Of a stretch of 64,000 bases of DNA, positions 29,026-40,331 are shown piece by piece. The notes beneath the pieces were generated by a model. It made no database searches and was not told the DNA's origin. It worked only from the letters and a program-made list of their open reading frames with translations. The stretch's first letter is position 1; every line of letters starts with the position of its first letter. The stretch is taken from positions 25,363 to 89,362 of the forward strand of contig NZ_ATVC01000004.1 of the NCBI RefSeq assembly GCF_000420525.1. The letters run 5' to 3'. The position numbers were made by a program, and so were the translations under genes. The DNA comes from Aquaspirillum serpens DSM 68. Its GTDB lineage: Bacteria > Pseudomonadota > Gammaproteobacteria > Burkholderiales > Aquaspirillaceae.

Positions 29026-29340
29026 ATGTCTAACCCACAATATCAAGATAATGTTGGCCTTGCGCCAGAAAAACAAAAACTACGACCACCGCCGATGTAT
29101 AAAGTGTTGTTGTTGAACGACGATTACACTCCTATGGATTTTGTGGTACAGGTTTTGCAGGAAATCTTTCATTTGGATCGGGAACGTGCCACAAGCGTCA
29201 TGCTCCAAGTCCATAATGAAGGCAGCGGTGTTTGCGGTGTGTTTACACGTGACATTGCAGAAACTAAGGTGATGCAGGTGCATGAAAGTGCACGCGCCCA
29301 TCATCATCCCCTTAAATGCGTCATGGAGGAAAACAAATGA
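29026..29340 (+). CDS. clpS: ClpS, N-end rule adaptor of ClpAP
   Basis: 104 aa. Delivers proteins with bulky hydrophobic N-termini to Clp[21 protein letters not shown] forms the substrate pocket and [19 protein letters not shown] is conserved. It overlaps clpA by ATGA, so the adaptor and its unfoldase are coupled. AGGAAAG precedes the start. Confidence 0.97.
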   Translation: MSNPQYQDNVGLAPEKQKLRPPPMYKVLLLNDDYTPMDFVVQVLQEIFHLDRERATSVMLQVHNEGSGVCGVFTRDIAETKVMQVHESARAHHHPLKCVMEENK

Positions 29341-31535
29341 TCGCCCAAGAACTGGAAGTCAGCCTGCATATGGCCTTCATGGACGCTCGGCAAAAACGCC
29401 ATGAGTTCATCAGCGTGGAACATCTACTGTTAGCCATGCTAGATAACCCGTCAGCGGCGGATGTGTTGCGGGCATGCGGGGCTAATCTTGAGCAGATGCG
29501 GCAACAGCTGACTCAATTTATCGAAGAACACACCCCAAAAGTAGAAGGGGATGATGAGGTTGAAACTCAGCCAACACTGGGTTTCCAACGCGTTATCCAA
29601 CGTGCCATCCTGCATCAACAAAACATCAGCCGTCTCGATGTGGTGAACTTTATTGCTCATGGTGTGAGCAAACAAAAATCACCACCGCCAGCCGAATCGC
29701 GTAGCCACGACGATAACGAGCAAGAACAAGAAGGAAGTAACGGCAACAGCCCACTTGATGCCTATACACAAAATCTCAACCAACAGGCGTTAGCAGGCAA
29801 AGTAGACCCGCTAATTGGTCGCGATCATGAAGTTGAACGCGTGATTCAAGTGCTGTGCCGGCGGCGCAAGAACAATCCTTTGCTGGTTGGTGAGGCTGGT
29901 GTCGGTAAAACAGCGATTGCTGAGGGTTTAGCGCGCCGTATCGTGCGTAACGAAGTGCCTGACGTATTGCGTGAGGCAGTGGTCTATTCGCTCGATATGG
30001 GCGCCTTGCTGGCCGGTACGAAATATCGTGGTGATTTTGAACAACGTCTGAAGCAAGTGATTAAACAGCTGACAGAAGACGAAAACGCTATTTTGTTCAT
30101 TGACGAGATTCATACCCTGATTGGTGCCGGTGCGGCATCGGGTGGGACATTAGATGCCTCTAACCTGTTAAAGCCCGCTTTATCCAGCGGTCTGCTGCGT
30201 TGTATTGGTGCAACAACGTATAACGAATACCGTGGCATCTTTGAAAAAGACAATGCCTTATCCCGTCGTTTCCAAAAAATCGATGTGATCGAACCCACGG
30301 TTGAGCAAACCATTCAGATTCTAAAGGGACTGAAATCGCGTTTCGAAGCCCATCATGGGGTGAAATACACGGCATCGGCGTTGAGCTCGGCGGCAGAGTT
30401 GTCGGCACGCTATATCAACGATCGCCATTTGCCAGATAAAGCGATTGATGTGATTGATGAAGCTGGGGCAGCGCAAAAGATTTTGCCTAAGTCGCGGCAA
30501 AAGAAAGTGATTTCTAAGCATGAGATTGAAGAAATCATTTCTAAAATTGCACGTATTCCAGCAAAAACCATCTCGAGTGATGACCGTAATACGCTGAAAA
30601 CGCTTGAGCGCGATCTCAAGTCAGTGGTATTTGGACAAGACAAGGCAATTGAAGCCTTATCATCGGCGATCAAAATGTCGCGCTCTGGATTGGGCAATCC
30701 AAGCAAACCGATTGGGGCATTCTTGTTTAGTGGCCCAACTGGGGTCGGTAAAACCGAAGTGGCTAAACAGCTGGCATATATCCTAGGCGTAGAGCTGCTG
30801 CGCTTTGATATGTCGGAATATATGGAACGCCATGCGGTCAGCCGGCTGATTGGGGCGCCTCCTGGTTATGTTGGCTTTGAACAAGGTGGCTTGTTGACCG
30901 AGCAAATTACCAAACATCCTTACTCGGTGTTGTTGTTGGATGAAATTGAAAAAGCCCATCCCGACATCTTCAACATCTTGTTGCAGGTGATGGATCACGG
31001 TACGTTGACCGACAACAATGGTCGCAAGGCAGACTTCCGCAATGTGATTGTTATCATGACCACTAACGCTGGTGCAGAAAGTCTGTCTAAAGCCACCATT
31101 GGCTTTACTAACAGCCGTGCTGCTGGTGATGAAATGGCGGATATTAAGCGTCTGTTTACCCCAGAATTCCGCAACCGCTTGGACGCTATTATTTCGTTCA
31201 AGATGTTGGATGAAGAAATTATTCTGCGGGTGGTGGATAAGTTCTTGATGCAGCTTGAACAGCAATTGGGAGAGAAGAAAGTCGATATTCACTTCTCCGA
31301 CAAGCTGAAACGCTATCTGGCACAAAAAGGCTTTGATCCACAGATGGGCGCACGGCCAATGGCACGCTTAATTCAAGACTCGTTACGCAAAGCCTTGGCT
31401 GATGAATTGCTGTTTGGTCGTCTGGTAGGCGGAGGGGAAGTTACCGCCGATTTGGATGACAACGAGCGGGTGATTTTGCACTTCCCCGAAGCACCGCAAT
31501 CAGCGGCACCTTCGGTAGAAGAAGCCGCCATCTAA
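29337..31535 (+). CDS. clpA: ClpA, ATP-dependent unfoldase of ClpAP
   Basis: 732 aa from the ATG at 29337. N-domain ([20 protein letters not shown]), then two AAA+ modules with Walker A motifs [13 protein letters not shown] and [13 protein letters not shown], and Walker B ILFIDEIH and [10 protein letters not shown]. An upstream ATG at 29316 has no ribosome site; 29337 follows GGAGGA and forms ATGA with the clpS stop. Length agrees with ClpA (about 750), and the long M-domain of ClpB is absent. Confidence 0.97.
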   Translation: MIAQELEVSLHMAFMDARQKRHEFISVEHLLLAMLDNPSAADVLRACGANLEQMRQQLTQFIEEHTPKVEGDDEVETQPTLGFQRVIQRAILHQQNISRLDVVNFIAHGVSKQKSPPPAESRSHDDNEQEQEGSNGNSPLDAYTQNLNQQALAGKVDPLIGRDHEVERVIQVLCRRRKNNPLLVGEAGVGKTAIAEGLARRIVRNEVPDVLREAVVYSLDMGALLAGTKYRGDFEQRLKQVIKQLTEDENAILFIDEIHTLIGAGAASGGTLDASNLLKPALSSGLLRCIGATTYNEYRGIFEKDNALSRRFQKIDVIEPTVEQTIQILKGLKSRFEAHHGVKYTASALSSAAELSARYINDRHLPDKAIDVIDEAGAAQKILPKSRQKKVISKHEIEEIISKIARIPAKTISSDDRNTLKTLERDLKSVVFGQDKAIEALSSAIKMSRSGLGNPSKPIGAFLFSGPTGVGKTEVAKQLAYILGVELLRFDMSEYMERHAVSRLIGAPPGYVGFEQGGLLTEQITKHPYSVLLLDEIEKAHPDIFNILLQVMDHGTLTDNNGRKADFRNVIVIMTTNAGAESLSKATIGFTNSRAAGDEMADIKRLFTPEFRNRLDAIISFKMLDEEIILRVVDKFLMQLEQQLGEKKVDIHFSDKLKRYLAQKGFDPQMGARPMARLIQDSLRKALADELLFGRLVGGGEVTADLDDNERVILHFPEAPQSAAPSVEEAAI

Positions 31536-31553
31536 AGACATCACGAGTGCAAC

Positions 31554-31581
31554 AAAAAAGCCCACCGAAGTGGGCTTTTTT
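31554..31581. terminator. Bidirectional terminator between clpA and rplS
   Basis: AAAAAAGCCCAC (31554-31565), loop CGAA, GTGGGCTTTTTT (31570-31581). Perfect stem with A- and T-runs, serving two convergent operons. Confidence 0.94.
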
Positions 31582-31594
31582 GCTGTCTAGCGAA

Positions 31595-31966
31595 TTAAGC
31601 AGAAGCTTTACGCGCTGGCAGTTTTTCTTTGATACGAGCGGACTTACCGGAACGGTCACGCAGGTAGTACAGTTTAGCGCGACGCACATCACCACGGCGT
31701 TTCACTTCGATGGATGCCACCAGCGGGGAGTAGGTTTGGAAGGTACGTTCAACGCCTTCGCCGGAGGAGATTTTACGCACGATGAAGGCACTGTTCAGGC
31801 CACGGTTGCGTTTCGCAATCACCACGCCTTCGTAAGCCTGCAGACGCTCACGGTTACCTTCTTTCACTTTCACTTGCACGACAACGGTGTCGCCTGGTGC
31901 AAATTCAGGGATGGTTTTGCCCAAACGAGCGATTTCTTCTTGTTCCAGTTGCTGAATCAAGTTCAT
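31595..31966 (-). CDS. rplS: Large ribosomal subunit protein bL19
   Basis: 123 aa, at the 30S-50S interface. [31 protein letters not shown] and [20 protein letters not shown] are the family signature. The start at 31966 gives the usual N-terminus; an ATG at 31990 lies in the trmD end. Last gene of rpsP-rimM-trmD-rplS. Confidence 0.98.
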   Translation of the reverse strand: MNLIQQLEQEEIARLGKTIPEFAPGDTVVVQVKVKEGNRERLQAYEGVVIAKRNRGLNSAFIVRKISSGEGVERTFQTYSPLVASIEVKRRGDVRRAKLYYLRDRSGKSARIKEKLPARKASA

Positions 31967-31970
31967 GTTT

Positions 31971-32753
31971 TCAGTCCTTTTTTGTGGCATCTTGTTCCTG
32001 CTGGTACTGTGCCAGCAGCCGAGATTCCTGTTTACTTAAAGTGCGTGCTAACAACAAATCAGGCCGTCGTTCTGCAGTGCGCCCAAGCGATTGTTTTAAT
32101 CGCCATTGGGCAATCGCAGCATGATTGCCTGACAATAGAACGTCTGGCACTGCTTCCCCGTTGTACACTTCGGGGCGCGTATAATGTGGGCAATCTAATA
32201 GACCACTCACAAAAGAGTCTTGTTCTGCCGACTGGTTGTCGTTCAGTACACCAGGCAGACGTCGCAAAATGGCATCCATCAATACCATCGCTGGCAGCTC
32301 ACCACCTGATAACACATAGTCGCCGATGGAGATTTCTTCATCGACATCTTGTGCAATCAAGCGTTCATCCACGCCCTCATAGCGCCCCGCCAATAAAATC
32401 AGACTCGGCAAAGTAGCCAATTGGCACACTTTACTCTCTGTCAGCGGTTTACCTTGGGGAGAGAGATACACCACATGGGATTGTGCTGAGGTGGCGGCCT
32501 GTTGCCGTGCACGAGCAGCTGCAATCGCTTGGTGTAGCGGATCTGCCATCATCACCATTCCTGGCCCACCCCCATAAGGGCGGTCGTCGATGGTGCGATA
32601 GTTATCGTGGGCGAAATCACGCGGATTCCAGCTATGGAATGACCAAATATGTTGTTCTAGCGCACGACGGGTAATCCCATGCGCGGTAATCGCCTCGAAC
32701 ATCGCTGGAAACAGCGTAATCACATCAATCTGCATCAAAGGTTTGCCAATCAA
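31971..32753 (-). CDS. trmD: tRNA (guanine-37-N1) methyltransferase
   Basis: 260 aa SPOUT-class enzyme that methylates G37 and prevents +1 frameshifting. The knot region reads [28 protein letters not shown] and [21 protein letters not shown]. The start overlaps the rimM stop by 4 nt; the gap to rplS is 4 nt. Confidence 0.98.
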   Translation of the reverse strand: MIGKPLMQIDVITLFPAMFEAITAHGITRRALEQHIWSFHSWNPRDFAHDNYRTIDDRPYGGGPGMVMMADPLHQAIAAARARQQAATSAQSHVVYLSPQGKPLTESKVCQLATLPSLILLAGRYEGVDERLIAQDVDEEISIGDYVLSGGELPAMVLMDAILRRLPGVLNDNQSAEQDSFVSGLLDCPHYTRPEVYNGEAVPDVLLSGNHAAIAQWRLKQSLGRTAERRPDLLLARTLSKQESRLLAQYQQEQDATKKD

Positions 32754-33286
32754 TAATCAGCTTGCCAATCGACGACGATAGTGCCCGCTTGGATATCGAC
32801 TTCTAGCACATAGACAGCAACAAAAGGAATCATGATTTCTTGTTGTTCACTGTCTTCAAGCACTAGAACATCATTTGCGCCAGTTTCAAACAGCCGCGTG
32901 ACTTTACCTAAGGTTTGACCCTCGCGGTTAATCACACTTAAGCCGACTAAATCTGCCCAATAAAACTCCCCTTCCTCTGCGGCTGGCAGCTCAGAACGCG
33001 GAATAGCAATCAGAGACCCACGCAAGGCAAAAGCCTGATCGCGGTCGTTGATGCCTTCGAGCTGGGCCACCACGGCCTTGGGCTGAACAGCCCCGTCGAG
33101 AAAGGTATAGCGTTGCCATTGGCCGGGTTGACCTAACCACCATTCTGGATAGTCGAATAAGCTATCTGCGTATTCGGTTTCAGCGTGGATTTTGAGCCAA
33201 CCGCGTATACCAAATGCACCGGAGACATAGCCCATCACGACCATGTCTGTATCAGGTGCTGGATTTTTCATCATCTGTGCTGTCAT
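32750..33286 (-). CDS. rimM: Ribosome maturation factor RimM
   Basis: 178 aa. Helps assemble the 30S head. N-terminal [16 protein letters not shown] and a C-terminal PRC-barrel ([20 protein letters not shown]). The true start may be ATG 33286, 33271 or 33244; none has a good ribosome site, and 33286 lies 6 nt after the rpsP stop. The later starts would give a length nearer the family mean. Confidence 0.93.
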   Translation of the reverse strand: MTAQMMKNPAPDTDMVVMGYVSGAFGIRGWLKIHAETEYADSLFDYPEWWLGQPGQWQRYTFLDGAVQPKAVVAQLEGINDRDQAFALRGSLIAIPRSELPAAEEGEFYWADLVGLSVINREGQTLGKVTRLFETGANDVLVLEDSEQQEIMIPFVAVYVLEVDIQAGTIVVDWQADY

Positions 33287-33292
33287 GCCGAA

Positions 33293-33547
33293 TTAGGCAG
33301 CAGCTTTCTTTTCAAACTCTTTAACGATTTTGGCAGCAGAGTCAGACAACTGTGCGCCAACACCACGCCAGTAGTTCAGGCGATCGAGAGCGATACGAGT
33401 ACGTTCTTGTTTTTCGTTAGCGACAGGGTTGTGGAAACCGATGCGCTCGATAAAACGACCATCACGACGGCTGCGAGAGTCAGCGACGATGATGTTGAAG
33501 AAAGGACGATCTTTAGCACCGCCACGGGCAAGACGAATTACGACCAT
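33293..33547 (-). CDS. rpsP: Small ribosomal subunit protein bS16
   Basis: 84 aa. [19 protein letters not shown] and [15 protein letters not shown] are the family signature. First gene of the leftward operon, with ribosome site GGAAGG and a readable promoter upstream. Confidence 0.98.
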   Translation of the reverse strand: MVVIRLARGGAKDRPFFNIIVADSRSRRDGRFIERIGFHNPVANEKQERTRIALDRLNYWRGVGAQLSDSAAKIVKEFEKKAAA

Positions 33548-33588
33548 TTTTCAAAACCTTCCAAAAACCGATTGCGTAAAAGCCGAAC

Positions 33589-33618
33589 ATTCTACACAGA
33601 AAGTCCGGCTGCCGGCAA
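33589..33618 (-). promoter_or_regulatory. Promoter of the rpsP-rimM-trmD-rplS operon
   Basis: On the minus strand TTGCCG (33618-33613) and TAGAAT (33594-33589) are 18 bp apart, about 40 nt before the rpsP start. A good sigma-70 fit at the expected place. Confidence 0.6.
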
Positions 33619-33633
33619 ACGATGTTCGCACAA

Positions 33634-36318
33634 TTAGTCCTCAATCAAGACCTTAGTCACCCAAGTCAGGGCACGATCTTCTGGATGAGGGTCGACTTTG
33701 AAGCCTAATTTACCCATTAGCTTCAACATTCCTTTGTTATTGGCTAACACTTCGCCGTACATAATTTTCAAGCCTTGTTGACGGGCAGCGTCGAATAAAC
33801 GCTCCATCATAATCACACCGATACCGCGTCCCTGCCAATTATCGCCAACCACCAGCGCAAATTCACACGACTCATTGTCTGGGTTCATAAAGTAACGCGA
33901 GGCTGCTAACTGTTGCGTTTTGCCGTCAATAGTCGCCACCATCGACAGCGCCATCTCACGGTCGTAGTCCAACTGGGTGAAGCGTACCAACACCGGACGC
34001 GACAATTCTTTAATGCTCGACATATAGCGATTAAAGCGGCTTTCCTCTGACAAGCTGCGTACAAACTCCTGCTGCATATCGGCATCTTCTGGACGCATCG
34101 GGCGGATCATCACTTCGGTTCCATCACGCAAGGTCATGTATTCCACTAAATCAGTGGGGTACGGCATGATGGCCATATGACCGTAGCGACGGCGGTTGCC
34201 TTGTGGCGCACGAACAATAATTCGTGCATCCAATGCTAAAACCCCCTGTTCGTCGGCAATCAGCGGGTTAATTTCCATTTCATAAATGGCGGGCAATTCA
34301 CACACCATTTCCGACACTCGCAACAAAGTCGCTTTTAGTGCCTCGCGGTCGATAGCAGGCATGTTCTTGAAACTGCCGAGGATACGATTCACGCGAGTGC
34401 CATCAATCATGCTGTTGGCCAAGTAATCATTCAGCGGTGGCAAGGACAATTTGCGATCGTCTAATGCTTCTGCCGCAATACCCCCTGCGCCGAAGGTCAA
34501 CACTGGGCCGAAGGTATTATCATGGGTACAGCCCAACATCAGTTCACGACCGTATGGGCGTTTTACCATCGGTTGCACCATGATGCCGTTGATGTTGGCA
34601 TTCGGCATTTTTTCACGGGCACGTTCAATAATTGCGCTGAACATGGCTCGCAGTGCAATTTCTGTACGGATATTCAGCTCGACACCGCCGACATCCGATT
34701 TATACAAAATATCGGGTGAGTCAATTTTCAACACCACTGGATAGCCGAAGGTTTGCGCCAATTCCACTGCTTCATCAGCCGTCCGTGCCAAACGGGCTGG
34801 ATTGGTTGGAATGTGGAAGGCTTCTAGCACCATCTTCGATTCAATCTCACTCAATACCTCACGCCCTTGGTTCATTGCGGTTTCGATAATCTCGCGGGCG
34901 GCATGGATATTCGGTGGGGTCGCTTCTTCTTTGAGTGGGCCGGGGGTTTGTAATACCAACTGTTGGTTATGATGGAAGGCTGCCAAAGCACGGAACACTT
35001 CAATAGCAAATTCAGGCGTCCGGAAATGGGCAATTTTTTCACGGCTGAACACTTCGCGACTGGCTGCCACACGGGCATCGCCTAACCATGACATAAACAG
35101 CGGTTTTTGAATTTCTTTTTGCAGGCTGGCCATCAACTCAGCGGTGGCGAGATGATCTGTACCTGCTTGAGGGGTAAAGATCACCAAGATGCCATCGACG
35201 TTTGGATCTTGTGCCGCCACTTTAACTGCGGTACGGAAACGGGCAGGACTGGCATCACCGATGATGTCGATTGGATTACCCCGTGACCAATCTCGCGGCA
35301 TCTCGTGATCGAGTTGGGCGAGGGTTTCAGGACTGAGTTGAGCCAGCGGTACGCCGTTGGAAATGGCACTGTCTGCCGCCAAAATACCGGGGCCAATACC
35401 ATTGGTCACAATCGCAATGCGGCCACCTTGCGTACGATAATTGGCCGCCAGCACACGGGCGGCAGTAAATAATTGGGCAATGGTATTCACCCGCAGCACA
35501 CCGGCGCGGGCTAAAGCCATATCAAATACGTCTGCATCGTCAATCAGATGGCTCGATTCGGTGATACCGTTGAGGTGGGCATCACTGCGTCCCGATTTAA
35601 TCACCACCACAGGTTTACTACGCGCAGCGGCGCGTAGCGCACTCATAAAGCGGCGGGCATCATGGATATGATGGGTGTGAATCAAAATCCCCTGCGTGTT
35701 ATGGTCGGCCACCAGATAATCGAGGATTTCACCAAAGTCGATATCCGACCCTTCTCCCATCGACACCACACTTGAAAAGCCCATTCCTTTGGCATCAGCC
35801 CAATCGAGCATGGCGGTACACAACGCGCTGGATTGTGCCACTAAAGCTAGGTTGCCACTCTTGACACGGCCAGCGTAATTACTCGCGTTCATGCCAATGA
35901 TCGGACGCATCAAGCCCAAGGTATTGGGACCGAGGACACGAATACCATATTTGCGTGCGCTGGCAACGGTTTCTTCGATCACTTCGGCTTCAAGCGGCTC
36001 AAAGTCGCCAAACTCTTTCACCAAAACAACGGCTTTGACCCCTTTTTTACCACAGTCTTTCACCACCGCTGGCCAAGTGCGGACTGGCGTAGCAAACACC
36101 GCCAAATCAACTGGCCCTTCGATCATCCGCACCGAAGACACCGCAGCAATACCCGCCACCAACTTGCGGTTGAGGTTAACTGGGTAGAGCTTGCCTTTGT
36201 AGCCAGAGACTAAGATGTTGGAAAAAATGGCCTGACCAATCGATCCGGCGGTGTCGCTGGCACCCACCACTGCAACCGCTTTTGGCGCAAACAGAGGGGT
36301 GAGATAGTGAGGTTTCAT
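33634..36318 (-). CDS. Protein lysine acetyltransferase of the Pat/PatZ type (acyl-CoA synthetase-like + GNAT)
   Basis: 894 aa. Order: CoA-binding domain (FAPKAVAVVGASDTAGSIG), ligase-like domains, ATP-grasp region (FGYPVVLKIDSPDILYKSDVGG), and a C-terminal GNAT domain with acetyl-CoA loop GDNWQGRGIGV and acidic CEFALVV. This is the architecture of Pat/YfiQ, which acetylates and inactivates enzymes such as acetyl-CoA synthetase. The start at 36318 is chosen for the family N-terminus; an ATG at 36396 adds unrelated residues. It stands alone, divergent from nadA across 235 bp. Confidence 0.9.
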   Translation of the reverse strand: MKPHYLTPLFAPKAVAVVGASDTAGSIGQAIFSNILVSGYKGKLYPVNLNRKLVAGIAAVSSVRMIEGPVDLAVFATPVRTWPAVVKDCGKKGVKAVVLVKEFGDFEPLEAEVIEETVASARKYGIRVLGPNTLGLMRPIIGMNASNYAGRVKSGNLALVAQSSALCTAMLDWADAKGMGFSSVVSMGEGSDIDFGEILDYLVADHNTQGILIHTHHIHDARRFMSALRAAARSKPVVVIKSGRSDAHLNGITESSHLIDDADVFDMALARAGVLRVNTIAQLFTAARVLAANYRTQGGRIAIVTNGIGPGILAADSAISNGVPLAQLSPETLAQLDHEMPRDWSRGNPIDIIGDASPARFRTAVKVAAQDPNVDGILVIFTPQAGTDHLATAELMASLQKEIQKPLFMSWLGDARVAASREVFSREKIAHFRTPEFAIEVFRALAAFHHNQQLVLQTPGPLKEEATPPNIHAAREIIETAMNQGREVLSEIESKMVLEAFHIPTNPARLARTADEAVELAQTFGYPVVLKIDSPDILYKSDVGGVELNIRTEIALRAMFSAIIERAREKMPNANINGIMVQPMVKRPYGRELMLGCTHDNTFGPVLTFGAGGIAAEALDDRKLSLPPLNDYLANSMIDGTRVNRILGSFKNMPAIDREALKATLLRVSEMVCELPAIYEMEINPLIADEQGVLALDARIIVRAPQGNRRRYGHMAIMPYPTDLVEYMTLRDGTEVMIRPMRPEDADMQQEFVRSLSEESRFNRYMSSIKELSRPVLVRFTQLDYDREMALSMVATIDGKTQQLAASRYFMNPDNESCEFALVVGDNWQGRGIGVIMMERLFDAARQQGLKIMYGEVLANNKGMLKLMGKLGFKVDPHPEDRALTWVTKVLIED

Positions 36319-36553
36319 GATGTTTATTCCCGTATGAAGGTGGCTGGGGTGCGGGTTGCGTGTCCAGCCAAGTTTTTCGATTGTGCAATGCAGCAATTAT
36401 GCGCTGAAAATAGAATTGATCACAAAAATGAATACCGCTTTGCCGGCTTTTGCCTAGCCGTGTTGTCGCTTTTTTGCTATGTTTGACCGCTTTATTTCGT
36501 CTTATTCCGCACATCGATACGTCGTCTGGCGGCATTTCAGGAGCTTCTTCATT

Positions 36554-37471
36554 ATGAGCAAACGCGTTGTCACGCTCGCCCACTACTACACCACTCCCGA
36601 GATTCAAGGCATGGCCGACAAGGTGGGTGACAGTTTGGAACTCTCGCTCTTTGCCCGCGATGCCCAAGCAGACATCATTGTGTTTGCTGGCGTGCGTTTT
36701 ATGGCGGAGACCGCCAAAATCTTGAACCCGCAAGCCGAAGTGATCTTGCCGGATGCAGGTTCCACGTGTTCTTTGGTGACACAAACCGATGTCAATGCCT
36801 TACGCGCTTGGCGTGAAAGACATACTGATTATGTTCATGTCTCGTATATCAATTCTTCTGCCGAACATAAAGCTTTATCCGACTGGATTGTGACTTCACG
36901 CAATGTTGACGATATCATTGCGCATTTGTATGCCGAAGGGAAAAAAGTCATTTTCTCACCTGACCGCAATATGGGCGCCTATTTGAATTATCAATATGGG
37001 TATGATATGCCTTTGTGGAGTGCGGTTTGTGAAGTTCACGACAAATTTAATGAAGCAGCCTTACAAGCCGCTTTTGCGGAAGTCGAAGGCCCGTATTCTT
37101 TAATTGCTCACCCAGAGAGTCCCTTGCCTGTGCTGAAACAAGCGCACTATGTCGGTTCAACCTCTGGTATGTTGAATTGGGTAAAAGCCTATCAAGGTGC
37201 GGTGACAGCGCCGATTTTTGTCGCCACCGAAGATGGCATTTTGTTCAATATGAGCCAAGCGCGCCCCGACCTAGATTTGCGTCAAGCGCCGATTTACGCC
37301 GGTTGTCAGTGCAATTCCTGTCCTTACATGAAGATGAATACCATCGAAGCAGTGCGTCGGGCACAGGCAGGCGAGGGCACACGGATTGATTACCTCAGTC
37401 CAGAACAGATGGATGCAGCCCGATTGCCGATTGAGCGTATGCTGGAATTCAGTCAGCGCTATTACGCCTAA
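36554..37471 (+). CDS. nadA: Quinolinate synthase
   Basis: 305 aa [4Fe-4S] enzyme that condenses iminoaspartate with dihydroxyacetone phosphate in NAD synthesis. Motifs: [26 protein letters not shown], and three cluster cysteines in [16 protein letters not shown] and [13 protein letters not shown]. The start at 36554 follows CAGGAG; an in-frame ATG at 36479 lies further up with no family residues. Neither nadB nor nadC is nearby. Followed 11 nt later by surE. Confidence 0.95.
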   Translation: MSKRVVTLAHYYTTPEIQGMADKVGDSLELSLFARDAQADIIVFAGVRFMAETAKILNPQAEVILPDAGSTCSLVTQTDVNALRAWRERHTDYVHVSYINSSAEHKALSDWIVTSRNVDDIIAHLYAEGKKVIFSPDRNMGAYLNYQYGYDMPLWSAVCEVHDKFNEAALQAAFAEVEGPYSLIAHPESPLPVLKQAHYVGSTSGMLNWVKAYQGAVTAPIFVATEDGILFNMSQARPDLDLRQAPIYAGCQCNSCPYMKMNTIEAVRRAQAGEGTRIDYLSPEQMDAARLPIERMLEFSQRYYA

Positions 37472-37482
37472 CAGAGCAAAAC

Positions 37483-38235
37483 ATGAATATCTTAATTAGC
37501 AATGATGACGGTTACTTTGCACCCGGTATTGCTGCTTTGGCCGAGGCGATGCAAGCGTTTGGCAATGTAACCGTGGTGGCACCGGAACGTGACCGCAGTG
37601 GTGCCAGTAACTCATTGACCTTAGATCGGCCATTGTCGTTGCGCAAAGCACCAAACGGGTTTTTCTACGTCAATGGTACGCCGACTGATTGTGTGCATTT
37701 GGCAGTAACTGGGATGTTGGATCATCTGCCAGACCTCGTGCTGTCGGGGATCAACCACGGTGCCAATATGGGAGATGACACGCTCTATTCCGGTACGGTT
37801 GCAGCGGCAACCGAAGGATTTTTACTCGGCGTGCCGTCAATTGCGCTATCACTGACCGGTAAACCCGGTGAACACCTGTCCTCGGCAGTCGAAATCGCTT
37901 CTCGTTTGGTGCGACGTATCCAACATCGGCCACTACCTGCGCCGGTGTTGTTGAATGTCAATGTGCCAGATCGGCCATGGCAGGATATTCAAGGTGTGGA
38001 AATCACTCGTTTGGGCCGCCGTCATCATGCCGAGCCAGTGATCAAAACACAGAACCCGCGTGGTGAAATCGTCTATTGGGTAGGGCCGGTAGGCAGTGCT
38101 CAGGATGCAGGCCCGGGGACAGATTTCCACGCCAATGCGGCTGGAAAAATTTCAATTACTCCGTTGCAAATTGACCTAAGCGCCTACGCGCAATTAGCAA
38201 CACTTGAGGCATGGTGGGATGAATCTGATTCGTAA
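37483..38235 (+). CDS. surE: 5'/3'-nucleotidase SurE
   Basis: 250 aa stationary-phase phosphatase. [12 protein letters not shown] carries the metal-binding Asp pair; [17 protein letters not shown] and [20 protein letters not shown] complete the active site. First of the conserved surE-pcm-nlpD-rpoS order, overlapping pcm by 17 nt. Confidence 0.98.
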   Translation: MNILISNDDGYFAPGIAALAEAMQAFGNVTVVAPERDRSGASNSLTLDRPLSLRKAPNGFFYVNGTPTDCVHLAVTGMLDHLPDLVLSGINHGANMGDDTLYSGTVAAATEGFLLGVPSIALSLTGKPGEHLSSAVEIASRLVRRIQHRPLPAPVLLNVNVPDRPWQDIQGVEITRLGRRHHAEPVIKTQNPRGEIVYWVGPVGSAQDAGPGTDFHANAAGKISITPLQIDLSAYAQLATLEAWWDESDS

Positions 38236-38881
38236 TGGTATTGGCATGACATCAGAGCGCACACGGTTGCGCATGATTGAACGACTGCGCGACCGAGGAA
38301 TACAAAATGAACAGGTATTACAAGCCATGTTCGCTATTCCGCGTCATGTTTTCGTTGAACCTGCGCTAGAAAGTCGTGCTTATGATGACGCTGCCTTACC
38401 ATTAGGACAAGGACAGACCATTTCTCAACCCCATACGGTGGCACGGATGAGTGAGTTGCTGTTAGCGTCTCCGCTCAAACCACGCAAGGTGTTAGAAATT
38501 GGCACCGGTTGTGGCTATCAAACCAGTATTTTGTCATGCTTGGTCGATGAGGTTTTCTCTGTCGAACGACTGGGGACATTGTTAGAGCGCGCACGCGCCA
38601 ACTTAAAGGCACTCAACATTCGCAACGCCCGTTTAGCCCATGCCGATGGCCAAGCAGGTTTGATCGAAGCCGCGCCCTATGATGCAATTTTAGTGACAGC
38701 GGCCAGTCGTGATGTGCCAGCGGCTTTATTGACCCAATTAAAACCCCAAGGGCGAATTATCATGCCGTTGGGAGATGCCACACAGCAACACTTATGGGTG
38801 ATTGAGGAAATCGACCGTCAACAACGTCGCACTCGCTACGATGCTGTGCGTTTTGTGCCGTTGTTGACAGGGCGTGGCTAG
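38219..38881 (+). CDS. pcm: Protein-L-isoaspartate O-methyltransferase
   Basis: About 220 aa. Repairs isoaspartyl damage using S-adenosylmethionine. Motif I is [35 protein letters not shown] is typical. The start is uncertain: 38219 overlaps surE, while 38246 ([14 protein letters not shown]) resembles the usual N-terminus but has no ribosome site. Confidence 0.95.
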   Translation: MNLIRNGIGMTSERTRLRMIERLRDRGIQNEQVLQAMFAIPRHVFVEPALESRAYDDAALPLGQGQTISQPHTVARMSELLLASPLKPRKVLEIGTGCGYQTSILSCLVDEVFSVERLGTLLERARANLKALNIRNARLAHADGQAGLIEAAPYDAILVTAASRDVPAALLTQLKPQGRIIMPLGDATQQHLWVIEEIDRQQRRTRYDAVRFVPLLTGRG

Positions 38882-38887
38882 CTGTCC

Positions 38888-38920
38888 CTGCGGCTTTGTG
38901 ACACACAAGCCGCCAGTTTT
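38888..38920 (+). terminator. Hairpin after pcm, possible terminator
   Basis: CTGCGGCTTTGTG (38888-38900) pairs with CACAAGCCGCCAG with two single-base bulges, followed by TTTT. Weak to moderate. The remaining 100 bp before nlpD show no clear promoter. Confidence 0.45.
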
Positions 38921-39026
38921 GTGCATCAAACAACCATGTTATTGAGCGTGTTGCACCAGTGATGGGCTGACGCTGAACCCCTCCCCAGCGTTCGGTTGGG
39001 GAAGATGTCATTCAGGATGATTTTGC

Positions 39027-40268
39027 ATGTCTTTTTTCCCTTCTCGTCATCTTATGCGATGCCTACCTGTGGTGGTAATCGGGCTGTCTGCTTGCTCAAG
39101 TTTGGTGCAAGAGCCCGCCCCAATCGTGCATAAAAATCGCCCAGGGATGGAAACTTCTCCTGTGGTTGCCACGCCGTTACCAAGCCAAAGTGCAGCAACC
39201 GTTTATCAACCGCCGCCCTCTGGCCAAATACAAGTCCTCTCCGCACCACCGGCAGCACCACTGCGTACCCCCTCTCAACCACCGGTCAAACCTATTGTGC
39301 CAACCACACCGGTTGCTGTCGCCAAGCCAACGCTGGGTGACGATGAGCTGCCGCCAGAAACCTATGTCGTCAAGGCAGGAGATAATTTATTTCGCATCGC
39401 TTTAAACAATGGCTTGGGCTATCGCGAGCTGGCGGAATTAAACGGTATTGCCGATCCAGCAGATATCAAAGTGGGTCAAGTGTTGCGTTTGCGAAACAAC
39501 CAAGAGCTCTTTAGCCAAGCCCGTCCGGTAGTTGATCAGGCTAAACCCCCTGCTGTTACTGTTAGCGAACCTTCTGCCGTGCCAAGCAGTCGTACAGGGC
39601 AACAGAGTGAGACACAAAAGACCTATCCAAAAGCGGTGAAACAGCCGTATTCTGCCCAAGCAGCAGGGCAAATCGGCGAGAAAGCCGAAGGCAAACCGGT
39701 CGGTCAAAGCAAACCAACCGAAGTAGCCAAAACAGAAAAGCCGGCGGACAAAGCCAACACAGAAAAACCCTCGGCAACAGCAAGTAGCAGTAAAGTTGCA
39801 GAGACAAAAACCGATAGTAAAACAGAACAAAAAGATTCAAAATCACTTGAAAAAGAAAAAAACACCAGCACTACTGCTAAAGCCGAAGTTTCACCGGGTA
39901 ATCTGAATGCGGAATGGATTTGGCCGGTGCAAGGTAAAGTCATTGCCTCATTTAATGAAAACAATAAAGGCATTGATATTGCTGGAAAAAGTGGTCAGCC
40001 TGTGTACGCAGCAAATTCGGGTAAAGTGGTGTATAGCGGAACCGGTTTACGTGGCTATGGTAAGTTAATCATCATTAAACACGATAAAACCTTCCTCTCC
40101 GCCTACGCGCACAACCGTCATTTGCTGGTCAAAGAAGGCGATGATGTGAAGAAGGGCCAAAAGATTGCAGAGATGGGGAATACGGACGCTGATCAGGTAA
40201 AACTGCATTTTGAAATCCGCCGGTTTGGCAAGCCTGTCGACCCTATCACCTATCTGGGCAAGCCATAG
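39027..40268 (+). CDS. nlpD: NlpD lipoprotein, LysM + degenerate LytM/M23
   Basis: 413 aa outer-membrane lipoprotein (lipobox LSAC). A LysM domain (ETYVVKAGDNLFRIA, about residues 112-155) is followed by a long Lys/Glu/Thr/Ser-rich linker (about 170-288) and a C-terminal M23 domain. The first zinc histidine is replaced (NKGIDIAG where active enzymes have an H before the GxD), while AYAHN and LHFEIR remain. NlpD homologues of this kind activate the amidase AmiC in septum splitting rather than cutting themselves. It ends 63 nt before the chosen rpoS start; in E. coli an rpoS promoter lies inside nlpD. Confidence 0.93.
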   Translation: MSFFPSRHLMRCLPVVVIGLSACSSLVQEPAPIVHKNRPGMETSPVVATPLPSQSAATVYQPPPSGQIQVLSAPPAAPLRTPSQPPVKPIVPTTPVAVAKPTLGDDELPPETYVVKAGDNLFRIALNNGLGYRELAELNGIADPADIKVGQVLRLRNNQELFSQARPVVDQAKPPAVTVSEPSAVPSSRTGQQSETQKTYPKAVKQPYSAQAAGQIGEKAEGKPVGQSKPTEVAKTEKPADKANTEKPSATASSSKVAETKTDSKTEQKDSKSLEKEKNTSTTAKAEVSPGNLNAEWIWPVQGKVIASFNENNKGIDIAGKSGQPVYAANSGKVVYSGTGLRGYGKLIIIKHDKTFLSAYAHNRHLLVKEGDDVKKGQKIAEMGNTDADQVKLHFEIRRFGKPVDPITYLGKP

Positions 40269-40331
40269 CCAAGTGTGGAAACATCGACGTTTCCCGCTGG
40301 CAAGATGATGGACTTACGAGGGGGAAACATC

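Noticed and set aside
38204..38218. Pcm starting at the ATG at 38204
   Set aside because: It is deeper inside surE and has no ribosome site; 38219 or 38246 are more plausible.
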